Part shown: piece after piece, positions 16,107-24,253 of the stretch | Layout of the letters: each line of letters opens with the position of its first letter | Numbering within the stretch: the stretch's first letter is position 1 | Assembly: GCF_030718205.1 (NCBI RefSeq) | Contig: NZ_JAUZQF010000001.1 | Coordinates: 992,001 to 1,056,000, forward strand | Source: Nonomuraea turcica | GTDB taxonomy: Bacteria; Actinomycetota; Actinomycetes; Streptosporangiales; Streptosporangiaceae | Reading direction: 5' to 3' | Length of the DNA: 64,000 nt | Program-made: the position numbers and the translations under genes | The notes under the pieces: model-generated | Seen by the model: only the letters and a program-made list of their open reading frames with translations | Told to the model about the DNA's origin: nothing | The model's database searches: none

Positions 16107-16871
16107 TCAGTGTCCTCGCACGGCGCACAGTAGCCGGTTGTTCCCGTGCTGCCACAGCGTGCCGATCTCGGTGAAGCCGCTGTCCCGCAGCGCCTCGACA
16201 TGATGGGACATCAGGTGCGACTCCGAGCCGTGATGATCGGCCCCAGCCGTGGTGCGCTCCTGGTTGAGCTCGGCGAATGCCGGATCCGCGGCAATCGCCT
16301 CCCACCAGGCCCGCCAGCCCTCCGGCCGGTCCGCGCCGAAGGCCCGCTCGGTCTGCTGCTCATGCACGGCGCGCTCCAGCCGCCCCAGGACGGGCGTGGC
16401 GTCGTCGGTGTCCATGTGGTCGCCGTTGAGCAGCAGTCCGCCCGGCCGCAGCACGCCGGCCAGTTCGGCATAAACGCGGCGCAGGTCAGGCCCGGAAATC
16501 CAGTGCAATGCCGTCGTGCTGACTGCGGCGTCTGCGGGCCGGTCCAGGCCGAGCAGCCGCGTCCAGCCGCTCGTACGCAGATCGGCCGGTACGAACGTCA
16601 GCTGCGGATACGCGGCCCGCCCGAGCCCGAGCAGCAGCGGATCCGCGTCCACCGACACGACCGTGGCCTTGGGCAGCCGATCGAGCAGCCGCGCGGACAA
16701 CGACCCCGGCCCGCATCCCAGGTCGATGACCAGCGGATCGGGCCGCCCCAGTGCCTCCACGGCGTCGATCAACGCGGTGAACCGCTCTTCGCGATCGGGG
16801 AGGTAGCCCTCCTGCTGGCGGTCCCAGCGCGCGATCCATTCCCGTGCGGCATCGTGAGTGAGCACGAACAT
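16107..16871 (-). CDS. Class I SAM-dependent methyltransferase
   Basis: Methyltransferase with SAM-binding motif I LVIDLGCGPGSLSARLLD (about residues 46-63). The acidic ribose-binding residue is in VVSVDAD, and motif IV-like STTALHWIS and RPGGLLLNGDHM follow. About 254 aa from the ATG used; a GTG 36 nt upstream is an alternative, because AAGGAG abuts the ATG too closely. It is divergent from a CGNR zinc-finger gene with only ~66 nt between. The closing half contains WRAWWEAIAADP. The acceptor (small molecule likely) cannot be identified. Confidence 0.85.
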   Translation of the reverse strand: MFVLTHDAAREWIARWDRQQEGYLPDREERFTALIDAVEALGRPDPLVIDLGCGPGSLSARLLDRLPKATVVSVDADPLLLGLGRAAYPQLTFVPADLRTSGWTRLLGLDRPADAAVSTTALHWISGPDLRRVYAELAGVLRPGGLLLNGDHMDTDDATPVLGRLERAVHEQQTERAFGADRPEGWRAWWEAIAADPAFAELNQERTTAGADHHGSESHLMSHHVEALRDSGFTEIGTLWQHGNNRLLCAVRGH

Positions 16872-16937
16872 CTCCTTGTAACCGTCGTCTAAGCTTTCGG
16901 CAGTCACAACGTAAGACACGAAGGTGTAACCGGTCAA

Positions 16938-17507
16938 TTGGATTACAACAGTCACACGGACGTGGTGGTCAGGGTGGCGGTCGCCCTGGTGAACGCGCTG
17001 ACCCCAGGCGAGGAGCGCGGACGGCCCATCCCCGCGCCTGCCGACGCCGGCGCCGCCGCCACCGAGGGCCTGCGCAGCGTCTATCCGGCCTACCGTGCGG
17101 TCACCGCGGTCGAGGGTGCGGAGCTGGCCGAGGTCGCCGCCCGCCTGCGGACGGTCTTCGCCGCCGTAGCCGCGGCCGACATCGACGCCGCGGCCACGCA
17201 GGTCAACGCGCTCCTGGAGGAGACCCGAGCCAGGCCGCTGCTCGAAAAGCACGACGGCGAGCCATGGCACCTGCACTTTCACAGCCGCGGCGGCACCACG
17301 GCCGGCGACTGGGCGGCGAGTTGCGCGACCGGGCTGGCGGTCGTGCTGGGCAGCGAGTTCAGCGACCGCCTCGGGGTCTGCACGGCGCCGCACTGCGACC
17401 GGGTCTATGTGGACGTGTCGCGCAACGGCACCCGCAGGTTCTGCTCCACGGCCTGCCAGAACCGCGTCAAGACGGCCGCCTTCCGCGCCAGGAGCAAGGC
17501 CGGCTGA
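16938..17507 (+). CDS. CGNR zinc-finger (ABATE domain) protein, probable regulator
   Basis: A 189-aa protein with an N-terminal ABATE domain (starting SHTDVVVRVAVALVNAL) and a C-terminal CGNR-type zinc finger. The zinc ligands are Cys and His in LGVCTAPHCDRVYVD and in RFCSTACQNRVKTAAFR, which also forms the predicted recognition helix. Members are stress-linked putative transcription factors. The TTG start leaves no upstream ribosome site, so the mRNA may be leaderless. The divergent methyltransferase is a plausible target. The repeated element CAGTCACA flanks the divergent starts. Confidence 0.88.
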   Translation: MDYNSHTDVVVRVAVALVNALTPGEERGRPIPAPADAGAAATEGLRSVYPAYRAVTAVEGAELAEVAARLRTVFAAVAAADIDAAATQVNALLEETRARPLLEKHDGEPWHLHFHSRGGTTAGDWAASCATGLAVVLGSEFSDRLGVCTAPHCDRVYVDVSRNGTRRFCSTACQNRVKTAAFRARSKAG

Positions 17508-17630
17508 GCACGTCGGCATCGTGAAAGCCGTGTCACCACAGGGCGGCTTTCCTCTTACTCGGATGAACCGCGTCTTCCGCCCGGTCGTATGGGGGGTGTC
17601 CTGAAGTCCGATGGGAGAGGAATTCATCCC

Positions 17631-18113
17631 ATGCGTAGACAATTGGCAGCGGCAACCCTCGCCACAGCTGCCACCGCCGCCGTACTCGTCGCGCTCCCCG
17701 GGCCGGCCAGTGCGGATACCGCATATCCGCACGTCGACCGGGTCAAGCTGACCGGCAAGCAGGAGGTCCCCGGACCGGGCGACCGCAACGGCTTCGGCAC
17801 CTTCGCCTACCGGGTGCGCGACGGCAAGCTCTGCTACGCCATCGCGGCCCGCAAGATCAGGCCGGCCACCGCGGCTCACATCCACGCGGGCAAGAAGGGC
17901 GTGGCAGGCCCGATCGTGATCACGCTGAAGGCCCCGGCGAAGGGCTTCGCGAGCGGCTGCGTCAAGGCGGTCAAGCACCAGAACAAGAAGAACGCCGAGG
18001 TCGTCCTGACCTTCCGCGAGCTGCGCGGCATCGTGAAGTGGCCGCACCTCTACTACGTCAACGTCCACAACGAGAAGTTCCCGGCCGGCGCCATCCGCGG
18101 CCAGCTCGGGTAG
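17631..18113 (+). CDS. Secreted CHRD-domain protein
   Basis: A 160-aa exported protein. A Sec signal peptide (MRRQLAAATLATAATAAVLV to about ASA-DT, residue 32) precedes a CHRD domain (related to a repeat of chordin), here with KLTGKQEVPG, DGKLCYAIAARKI, AAHIHAGKKGVAGPIVI and FPAGAIRGQLG at the end. Two cysteines are positioned to form a disulphide. The bacterial function is not established; many are cell-surface or extracellular. The ATG was chosen over upstream codons because it starts the signal peptide and follows GAGAGGAA. Confidence 0.92.
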   Translation: MRRQLAAATLATAATAAVLVALPGPASADTAYPHVDRVKLTGKQEVPGPGDRNGFGTFAYRVRDGKLCYAIAARKIRPATAAHIHAGKKGVAGPIVITLKAPAKGFASGCVKAVKHQNKKNAEVVLTFRELRGIVKWPHLYYVNVHNEKFPAGAIRGQLG

Positions 18114-18137
18114 TGGTCCGGGTATAACCGGCCCCCT

Positions 18138-18173
18138 GCTCCAGCTCCCCGGCGCAGGCCGGGGAGCTGGAGC
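18138..18173. terminator. 16-bp perfect hairpin between convergent genes
   Basis: GCTCCAGCTCCCCGGC, loop GCAG, GCCGGGGAGCTGGAGC. It lies 24 nt after the CHRD gene and 4 nt after the stop of the leftward micro-gene, so it can end both transcripts. There is no T-run. Confidence 0.85.
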
Positions 18174-18177
18174 CCGT

Positions 18178-18285
18178 TCATTCGGCGGCTAGCCGTTCTG
18201 CCTCTTCCTGCAGCGCGAGGATGAGAATCAGCTCCAGCTGGAGCTCTTCCAGACCCGGCGCCGCGAGGCCGTCAAGGACGCGCAT
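18178..18285 (-). CDS. 35-aa micro-protein downstream of ClpX-zinc-finger/HTH gene
   Basis: Short gene on the reverse strand: ATG 6 nt after GGGAGG, 35 codons, stop, then a strong terminator 4 nt later. The peptide is almost entirely Leu, Glu, Ala, Ile and Gln, with the core EELQLELILILALQEEAERL, and should form one amphipathic helix. It starts 51 nt after the ClpX-zinc-finger/HTH gene on the same strand, so it is probably co-transcribed. No homologue is recalled. Ribosome site, codon composition and position before a terminator argue that it is translated. Confidence 0.55.
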   Translation of the reverse strand: MRVLDGLAAPGLEELQLELILILALQEEAERLAAE

Positions 18286-18336
18286 AATGGGCCTCCCTGA
18301 CGTAATGACGCCCCAGACGTCACAACGGTTGACGCC

Positions 18337-18702
18337 CTAAGTCTCGCTTCTGAAGCGTTCCCACGCCGATTGACGCGTCATGCCGAGCGAGGCCCCGATG
18401 CGCTCCCAGCTGACGTCCCTGCCGCGCAGATGCGCCACCCAGTCGCGCAGATTGTCGTCGACTTGGGCCTGCACGGCGGCGATTTTCGGAAGGTGCTCGA
18501 GTATTTGCTCTTCGGTCATCGACTCCCACATGGGGAGCCGGGGCTCAGTGGAGGCGACGAGTCGTTCCTCCGCGAGGATGTCATTGCACAATTGGATGCA
18601 CTGGTCACAAATATGCACACCAGGACCGGCAATGAGCTTCTGAACGTCCGCACTCTTCTTGTGGCAGAAGGAGCAGCGGATCTTGTCCTTCCAGTCAGGC
18701 AT
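18337..18702 (-). CDS. ClpX C4-type zinc-finger protein with HTH tail
   Basis: A 121-aa protein. Residues 8-45 form the ClpX-type C4 zinc finger (RCSFCHKK, then [14 protein letters not shown]) that in ClpX recognises substrates and adaptors. The AAA+ ATPase domain is absent. The C-terminus (about 85-118) reads [19 protein letters not shown] then [10 protein letters not shown], a helix-turn-helix of the sigma-region-4 type. It may therefore be a small DNA-binding regulator, possibly redox- or ClpP-linked through the zinc finger (inference). A 35-codon gene follows in the same direction. Confidence 0.85.
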   Translation of the reverse strand: MPDWKDKIRCSFCHKKSADVQKLIAGPGVHICDQCIQLCNDILAEERLVASTEPRLPMWESMTEEQILEHLPKIAAVQAQVDDNLRDWVAHLRGRDVSWERIGASLGMTRQSAWERFRSET

Positions 18703-18720
18703 AACCTGACACTAGATCCG

Positions 18721-19077
18721 TCAGGCCGCACCTGACAACCCTGCGCGCCGATCCCGTTCCATCTGTGCCTGCAAGATGGCCTGCCGCTCCTCGGTGATCC
18801 TGCGGCAGATCGTCACGTAAGCGGTCAACACCTTGGAGTACGCCTGGCGCGCCTGGTCCACATGGGCCCGCAGGCTCAGGATGCGGTCGGCGTCGCCGAG
18901 GCGCTCGGCCGCGGCCAGCAACGAGCGGGCCTCGTCGACGATCTCTTCGGCCCGCATCCTCGTACGGCGCAGCAATGCAGAGCACTCGTGCAGCTCTGCC
19001 AGCCGAGCAGAAGAGACGATGAACTCAGCAGTGTGCACTGCCGATTCGGTCGTCCGCCTGCGGAGATCCGATCCCAT
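18721..19077 (-). CDS. Hypothetical helical protein, 118 aa
   Basis: Not recognised. The product is charged and almost wholly helical, with likely coiled-coil segments (EEIVDEARSLLAAAERLGDA, and VTICRRITEERQAILQ). No membrane segment or metal site is visible. The ATG follows GGGAGG with normal spacing. It ends 18 nt before the ClpX-zinc-finger gene and is transcribed with it, so the three leftward genes probably form one unit of small regulatory or structural proteins. Confidence 0.7.
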   Translation of the reverse strand: MGSDLRRRTTESAVHTAEFIVSSARLAELHECSALLRRTRMRAEEIVDEARSLLAAAERLGDADRILSLRAHVDQARQAYSKVLTAYVTICRRITEERQAILQAQMERDRRAGLSGAA

Positions 19078-19399
19078 CCCGCCACCTCCCGGTCAAGGTT
19101 GCCTAACTGTAGACGCGCAACCCTTGCGAGCGGATCACCCGGGCCGTTCGGGGAGACCTCCATGCACCTGACGGAGAGGTTTCTCCTCCCGGGTGGGAAA
19201 ACCTCTTTCCTGAAGCCCGTTCGGTCGGCGGCTGAATGTGGTATTTGGCGACCTTGCCGGGGCTTATTCGAGGAATGCCGTGAATATCCGGTGTCAGCAA
19301 AAGCCGGGGATGAAGAGATGCGATCGGGCCCCATGGCGGCGGCCGTTCGTCACATACTGAAGCGGAGCGACAGCGGACCGTAGCCCGGGAGTGGTGGCG
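19078..19399. other. Divergent intergenic region
   Basis: No gene is seen in these 322 bases between the leftward 118-aa gene and the rightward glycosyltransferase. A short inverted repeat, AGAGGTTT/AAACCTCT (19175-19182 and 19199-19206), could form a small hairpin or operator. The base composition is lower in GC than the flanking genes, as expected for a promoter region. Confidence 0.5.
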
Positions 19400-21211
19400 A
19401 TGCCGGCGACAGGCAATGACGATGCGGTGGACGTCAGCGTCGTCATCCCCGCGCAAAACTGCCGAGACTACCTCGACAGATGCCTCACGTCCGTGCTCGT
19501 GCAGCGGGTCAAGAAGGAGATCGTCGTCATCGACGACGGCTCCACGGACGGCAGCGCCGACCTGCTCGACCTCTACGCCGCCTACCACAAGGACAGCATC
19601 CGGGTGGTGCGCATCGAGCGCGGCAGCGGCGCGGGCCGCCCGCGCAACGTCGGCCTCGAGCACGCCACCGGGCGGTACGTGTTCTTCTGCGACGCCGACG
19701 ACTACCTCGGGCAAGAGGCGCTGGAACGCATGGTCGCCATGGGCGACAGGAACGGCTCCGACATCGTCCTCGGCAAGATCGTGGGACACGGCAGGCGGGC
19801 GCCGGCGTCGATGTTCCAGCACAACGCCGACCGGGCGGAGCTCGGCGACAGCGCCGTCTACAACAGCCTGTGCTGTTTCAAGCTGTTCAGGAGGGATCTG
19901 CTCGAACGCCACCACATCAGGTTCGGCGAGGGCATGAGCATCGGCGAGGACATCCTCTTCACGGTCCACGCCTACTGCCACGCCGGCGTGATCTCCGTGG
20001 TGGCCGACTACGACTGCTACCACCTCGTGGCCAGGCCCGACGGCAGCAGCCTCATGCAGCAGCCGAGCAGCAGGGACCCGCTCGCCTGGCTCGCCATGAT
20101 CAGGGAGCCGATCCGGCTCATGGCCAGGCACGTCGAGCCCGGCCCGGTCCGCGACCACCTGCTGCGCAGGCACTTCAGGCTGGACGCGTTCGCGCAACTC
20201 GGGGCGGTGTTCCTGGAGAGCGACGACATCCGGCGCAAGGACATCGCGCGGGAGGTCGCCGCCCTCTGCGACGAGTGGTACACGCCGGGCGTGCACGAGC
20301 GGCTGGGCAGCATCGACCGGCAGCGGGCGGGCGCGCTGGACGACATCGACCGGCTCGTGCGCCTGGCCCGCATCGAGAGCGCCACCGTGCGGCGCAGGCT
20401 GACCGGGCTGCGCTGGGACGGCGACCGCCTAGTGGTGACGGGCGCCGCCCGGCTCGACGGCATCAGCAGGGACGATGGCGTGGCCGTGGTGCTGCGCTCC
20501 AGGTACGTCCCGCACACCGAACTGGTCGTGCCCGCGCAGCGCAAGGGCGGCGAGTTCACCGCCCGCGTCGAGGCGAGCAGGCTCGACTCAGGCATCTGGG
20601 ACCTGCGGGTGGCGGTCGAGCTCGAGGGCGTCGTGCGCTTCGGCAGGCTCGGCGCGGAGCGCGACAGCGGCGTCACCCTGCCGCAGCCCAGGCTGATCGG
20701 CAAAAGAGCGGTCCTGCCCTACTTCACCAGGGACAACGGCAACCTGAGCATCGACGTCGGCGGGCATGTGGTCGGGGTGCCCGGCACGGCCAGGCTCATC
20801 AGGACCAGGTGGGGGCTCGTGCGCCGGCTGGTGGTGGACGGTGAGATCGCCGTCGCCGGCACCACCCCGGCGGCCGCGGCGATCAGGCGGATCGTCTGGC
20901 GCGAGCGCCAGACGGGCCGCGAGCTGATGGAGCCGGTGACGGCGCTGCCCGGCGGCGGGTTCACGGCCAGGCCGGCGGTGGGCAAGCTCGCGCCCGGCAC
21001 CTGGGACGCCTATCTGGAGCTCGATCTGGGCGGGCCGCCCGCGCGGTTCAGGATCGAGGCAGACGCCGAGGCGGTCGCGCCGCCGCGCCGGTGGTGGTTC
21101 GCCGCCCTGCTGCGGAGCGTGCGACCGTACGCGACGTCGGGGAAGGGGCGGCTGAGCACGGTCGTGCGGCGGCTGACACCGGCGACTCTCGTGAAAAAGA
21201 TCATGGGCTAA
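19400..21211 (+). CDS. Family 2 glycosyltransferase with C-terminal accessory domains
   Basis: A 603-aa GT-A fold glycosyltransferase, probably acting at the inner membrane face on a surface glycan or teichoic acid. The N-terminal domain shows VDVSVVIPAQNCRDYLDRCL, the nucleotide-binding VVIDDGSTDGS, and the DxD-containing FFCDADDYLG (~residue 100). GMSIGEDILFTVHAY (~180) contains the acidic catalytic candidate. After ~300 residues come beta-rich repeats (two or three) without enzymatic motifs, reminiscent of the accessory domains of TarS-like wall teichoic acid transferases. The ATG was preferred over a GTG nine bases earlier because GGGAG is then well spaced. No polysaccharide cluster surrounds it. 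Confidence 0.85.
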   Translation: MPATGNDDAVDVSVVIPAQNCRDYLDRCLTSVLVQRVKKEIVVIDDGSTDGSADLLDLYAAYHKDSIRVVRIERGSGAGRPRNVGLEHATGRYVFFCDADDYLGQEALERMVAMGDRNGSDIVLGKIVGHGRRAPASMFQHNADRAELGDSAVYNSLCCFKLFRRDLLERHHIRFGEGMSIGEDILFTVHAYCHAGVISVVADYDCYHLVARPDGSSLMQQPSSRDPLAWLAMIREPIRLMARHVEPGPVRDHLLRRHFRLDAFAQLGAVFLESDDIRRKDIAREVAALCDEWYTPGVHERLGSIDRQRAGALDDIDRLVRLARIESATVRRRLTGLRWDGDRLVVTGAARLDGISRDDGVAVVLRSRYVPHTELVVPAQRKGGEFTARVEASRLDSGIWDLRVAVELEGVVRFGRLGAERDSGVTLPQPRLIGKRAVLPYFTRDNGNLSIDVGGHVVGVPGTARLIRTRWGLVRRLVVDGEIAVAGTTPAAAAIRRIVWRERQTGRELMEPVTALPGGGFTARPAVGKLAPGTWDAYLELDLGGPPARFRIEADAEAVAPPRRWWFAALLRSVRPYATSGKGRLSTVVRRLTPATLVKKIMG

Positions 21212-21286
21212 TTGCCATCTATGTGCAGGTGCAAGACGATGCCTTAAGGTAGGAACGCTTGTTCGTCCTCTTGGGAGGCAATGGTC

Positions 21287-22291
21287 GTGCACGTACCCGA
21301 TGGCTTCTTCAATGCGGTGACATCCCTGTCAGCCGGGGTGGTGGCGGCGGCCGGGGTCGCGGTGTGTCTCCGCGGGGCGCGGCGGGAGCTCGACGACCGG
21401 ACCGCGCCCATGGCGGGGCTCGTGGCCGCCTTCGTGTTCGCCGTGCAGATGCTCAACTTTCCCGTCGCCGCGGGCACCAGCGGCCACCTGATGGGCGGGG
21501 CGCTGGCCGCGATACTCGTCGGGCCCTATACCGGCGTTCTGTGTATCGCCGTGGTCCTCCTCGTCCAGAGCGTGTTCTTCGCCGACGGCGGGCTGACCGC
21601 GCTGGGCGTCAACATCACGATCATGGGCCTCGTCGGCGTGCTGGTCGGCTGGGCGGTCTTCCGGCTGGTCAGCGGGCTGGCCAGGGGCAAGGGCGGGGTC
21701 ACGCTGGCGGCGTTCCTGTCCGCGCTGATCTCCGTGCCGGCCTCCGCGATGGTGTTCACGCTGCTGTTCTGGCTCGGCGGCACCGCGCCGATCGAGGTGT
21801 CGGCGGTGGCGGCCGCGATGGGCGGTGTGCACCTGGTGATCGGCATCGGCGAGGGCGTGATCACGGCGCTGACCGTCGGCGCGGTGCTCGCCGTGCGGCC
21901 CGACCTCGTGTACGGCGCCCGCGGCCTGGCCAAGCCGCTGGTCCTGCGCGGCGCCGACGGGACGACCACCGTGGGCGAGCCCGAGCCGGCCCCCGCCCGC
22001 GGCGCCGGCCGGCCGTTCCTGCTCGGCGGGTTCGGGGTGACGGCGGTGCTGGCCGGGGTGGTGTCGTTCTTCGCCTCCTCCTCGCCCGACGGGCTGGAGT
22101 CGGTGGCCGAGAGCAAGGGCTTCCTGGGTCAGGCCACGGACCACGTGTTCGGCGGGTGGGCGCTGGCCGACTACGGTGAGGTGGGCGGGATCCCCGTGGG
22201 CGTGGCCGGGCTCGTCGGCGTCGGGCTCGTGCTGCTGGTGGCCGGGGCCGTGGCCTATGCCGCCAGGAGTCGAGACAAGGTCAAGGTGTGA
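21287..22291 (+). CDS. cbiM: Cobalt ECF transporter S component CbiM with fused CbiN-like PDGLE domain
   Basis: Substrate-binding membrane component of an energy-coupling-factor Co2+ (possibly Ni2+) importer. In CbiM/NikM the metal is held by the free N-terminus and His2. Here the GTG start, 8 nt after GGGAGG, gives MHVPDGFF with His at position 2; an ATG 6 nt earlier would displace it and crowd the ribosome site. About seven hydrophobic segments follow with LNFPVAAGTSGHLMGGALAA. The C-terminus (from ~250) contains SSSPDGLESVAE, the PDGLE/CbiN-like unit with two more helices, so no separate cbiN is needed. The genes for the T and A components follow directly. Confidence 0.93.
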   Translation: MHVPDGFFNAVTSLSAGVVAAAGVAVCLRGARRELDDRTAPMAGLVAAFVFAVQMLNFPVAAGTSGHLMGGALAAILVGPYTGVLCIAVVLLVQSVFFADGGLTALGVNITIMGLVGVLVGWAVFRLVSGLARGKGGVTLAAFLSALISVPASAMVFTLLFWLGGTAPIEVSAVAAAMGGVHLVIGIGEGVITALTVGAVLAVRPDLVYGARGLAKPLVLRGADGTTTVGEPEPAPARGAGRPFLLGGFGVTAVLAGVVSFFASSSPDGLESVAESKGFLGQATDHVFGGWALADYGEVGGIPVGVAGLVGVGLVLLVAGAVAYAARSRDKVKV

Positions 22292-22294
22292 GGC

Positions 22295-23050
22295 GTGGGC
22301 GCCGGGCGTCACCATCAGCTCTACCTGCCGGGCGGCTCGGTCGTGCACCGGCTGCCGCCGCAGTGCAAGCTGCTCGCGGTCTTCGCGTTCGCCGTCGTCG
22401 TGGTGGCCACGCCGCGCGAGCGGTTCTGGGCGTTCGCGGCATACGCGGTGTTGCTCGGTGTCGTCGCGGTGGCGGCGCGGGTGCCGGCCACGTACATCGT
22501 GCGGCGCATGGTGATCGAGGTGCCCTTCGTGCTGTTCGCGTTCCTCATCCCGGTCATCGGGCTGGGGGAGCGGGTCGCCGTGCTGGGGCTCTCGCTGAGC
22601 GTGCCCGGCCTCTGGGCCGCCTGGAACATCCTGGCCAAGGCCACACTGGGGGTGGCCGCCTCGATCCTGCTGGCGGCCACCACGGAGCCGCGGGTCATCC
22701 TCATTGGGGCGCAGCGGCTGCGGCTGCCGAGCCTGCTCGTGCAGATCGCCATGTTCATGCTGCGGTACATGGACGTGATCATGGATGAGATGCGGCGGAT
22801 GCGGGTGGCGCGGGAGTCCCGCGGGTTCGAAGCCCGAAATTTCCGGCACATCCCCGTGCTGGCGCGATCCGCCGGGGCGTTGTTCATTCGTTCGTACGAG
22901 CGGGGCGAGCGGGTGCATCTGGCGATGCTCAGCCGCGGATACTCCGGCCGCATGCCGATAATTCATGACATGTCGGCATCCGTCCCCCAATGGGGCACCG
23001 CTCTCGCTCTGCCCGCAGCGGCACTCGCAGTGTTGGGACTCGGCCCGTGA
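22295..23050 (+). CDS. cbiQ: ECF transporter T component CbiQ
   Basis: Transmembrane coupling protein of the cobalt ECF transporter, 251 aa with about five hydrophobic helices. The two cytoplasmic coupling motifs with the Arg-Gly signature are present as ARESRGFEAR and LSRGYSGRMP. They contact the ATPase dimer. The GTG start follows cbiM after 3 nt. Its stop codon overlaps the start of the ATPase gene, showing a tightly coupled operon. Confidence 0.92.
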   Translation: MGAGRHHQLYLPGGSVVHRLPPQCKLLAVFAFAVVVVATPRERFWAFAAYAVLLGVVAVAARVPATYIVRRMVIEVPFVLFAFLIPVIGLGERVAVLGLSLSVPGLWAAWNILAKATLGVAASILLAATTEPRVILIGAQRLRLPSLLVQIAMFMLRYMDVIMDEMRRMRVARESRGFEARNFRHIPVLARSAGALFIRSYERGERVHLAMLSRGYSGRMPIIHDMSASVPQWGTALALPAAALAVLGLGP

Positions 23051-23781
23051 ATTCTCTCGACGTCAGGCAGCTCGCCTACGCCTACCCCGACGGCACGCAG
23101 GCGTTGTACGGCGTGGACCTGTCGATCACCCGCGGCGAGCGGGTGGCCCTGCTCGGCCCGAACGGCGCGGGCAAGACCACACTGGTGATGCACCTCAACG
23201 GGATCCTCACCCCAGGGCACGGCACTGTCACCGTGGCCGGCACCCCGGTGCGCAAGGACACGCTCCACGAGGTCAGGCAGCGGGTCGGTCTGGTCTTCCA
23301 GGACCCCGACGACCAGCTCTTCATGCCCACGGTCCGCGACGACGTGGCCTTCGGCCCGGCCAACGCGGGCGTGCGGGGCGAGGACCTGGATCGGGTCGTC
23401 AAGGGCGCGCTGGAGCGGGTCGGCATGCTGGAGGCCATTGACCGGCCGCCGCACCATCTGTCGTTCGGCCAGCGGCGCCGGGTGGCGGTCGCGACGGTGC
23501 TGGCCATGGAGCCGGAGATCCTGGTGCTCGACGAGCCCTCCTCCAACCTGGACCCGGCCGCCCGCAGGGAGCTGGCCGAAGTCCTGCGTTCCCTGGACGT
23601 GACGGTGCTCATGGTCACGCACGACCTGCCGTACGCGCTGGAGTTGTGCGAGCGCTCGCTCATCCTCTCCGACGGCGTGATCGCCGCCGACGGGCCCACC
23701 CGCGAGCTGCTGGCGGACACCGAGCTGCTGGCCTCACACCGCCTGGAGCTCCCGTACGGGTTCGCCATCCCCGTGGTGTGA
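23047..23781 (+). CDS. cbiO: ECF transporter ATPase CbiO
   Basis: ATP-binding subunit energising cobalt uptake. Walker A GPNGAGKTT is at residues 37-45. The Q-loop VFQDPDDQLFMPTV has the DDQ(L/I)F phrase typical of ECF ATPases. The signature LSFGQRRRVAVA and Walker B ILVLDEPSSNLDP follow, with the switch His in VTHDL. The GTG start overlaps the cbiQ stop (GTGA). The 244-aa length is normal. With cbiM and cbiQ it makes a complete transporter; no cobalamin biosynthesis gene is adjacent. Confidence 0.94.
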   Translation: MNSLDVRQLAYAYPDGTQALYGVDLSITRGERVALLGPNGAGKTTLVMHLNGILTPGHGTVTVAGTPVRKDTLHEVRQRVGLVFQDPDDQLFMPTVRDDVAFGPANAGVRGEDLDRVVKGALERVGMLEAIDRPPHHLSFGQRRRVAVATVLAMEPEILVLDEPSSNLDPAARRELAEVLRSLDVTVLMVTHDLPYALELCERSLILSDGVIAADGPTRELLADTELLASHRLELPYGFAIPVV

Positions 23782-23866
23782 GGAAGTTAGGCATCAAATC
23801 TTCGGAGTCTTGCATGTCCGGTTTCCGGGGATGTCGAAGTACAGTGGCTCATCGAGGAGGGGCCAA

Positions 23867-24205
23867 ATGAAGCTGCGGCTTGCGCGACACGCCCTGGGAG
23901 ACGCCGTGGTGGTGGCCGTTGAGGGAGAGCTCGATCTGTTCACCGCGCCGTTCCTCCGTGACGAGGTACGCGATGCCATCAAGCAGGACGGTGCCAGGCT
24001 CGTGCTCGACCTGCAGCAGCTGTCGTTCATGGATTCCAGCGGGCTGTCGGTGCTGATCGAGGCCTGGCGGCTGGCGACCGGTGAGGGCGGCGGGGTGTCG
24101 CTGGCGGCGCCGCAGGCGCCCGTGGCACGCATTCTCCGCACCACGGGGCTGGACCGGCGGATCAAGGTCTACTCCGACGTGGACAGCGCCGTGGGTGAGA
24201 TTTGA
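23867..24205 (+). CDS. STAS-domain anti-sigma factor antagonist
   Basis: A 112-aa single STAS domain protein of the SpoIIAA/RsbV type that binds an anti-sigma kinase in its unphosphorylated state and releases a sigma factor. The phosphorylation loop reads FMDSSGLSVLIEA (Ser near 59-60). VVVAVEGELDLFTAPFLRDE is the conserved first half. GAGGAGG lies 8 nt before the ATG. No kinase partner is adjacent. A SpoIIE-type phosphatase is encoded at 36.6 kb and could act on such proteins (inference). Confidence 0.92.
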   Translation: MKLRLARHALGDAVVVAVEGELDLFTAPFLRDEVRDAIKQDGARLVLDLQQLSFMDSSGLSVLIEAWRLATGEGGGVSLAAPQAPVARILRTTGLDRRIKVYSDVDSAVGEI

Positions 24206-24253
24206 CGACCCCCGAGTAGAACTTCATTCGGTCGCCGGGTTAGGGTCCGGTCT

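Noticed and set aside
15832..16203. The open rightward frame before the methyltransferase end as a gene
   Set aside because: No plausible start or ribosome site and it runs antisense into a clear methyltransferase gene; kept only as a gap note.
16107..18068. A very long reverse-strand frame running from the CHRD gene into the methyltransferase
   Set aside because: Only its last ~255 codons match a methyltransferase; the rest is antisense to well-supported CGNR and CHRD genes.
18178..18285. The 35-codon gene as a lanthipeptide or lasso-peptide precursor
   Set aside because: No Cys, Ser or Thr in the peptide and no maturation enzymes nearby.
21212..21286. A cobalamin riboswitch before cbiM
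   Set aside because: Only 75 nt separate the glycosyltransferase gene from cbiM, too short for a cobalamin aptamer, and no B12-box-like sequence was seen.
21329..22990. A 553-codon antisense frame opposite cbiM and cbiQ
   Set aside because: His/Gln/Arg-rich composition typical of antisense frames over membrane-protein genes; no recognisable domain.
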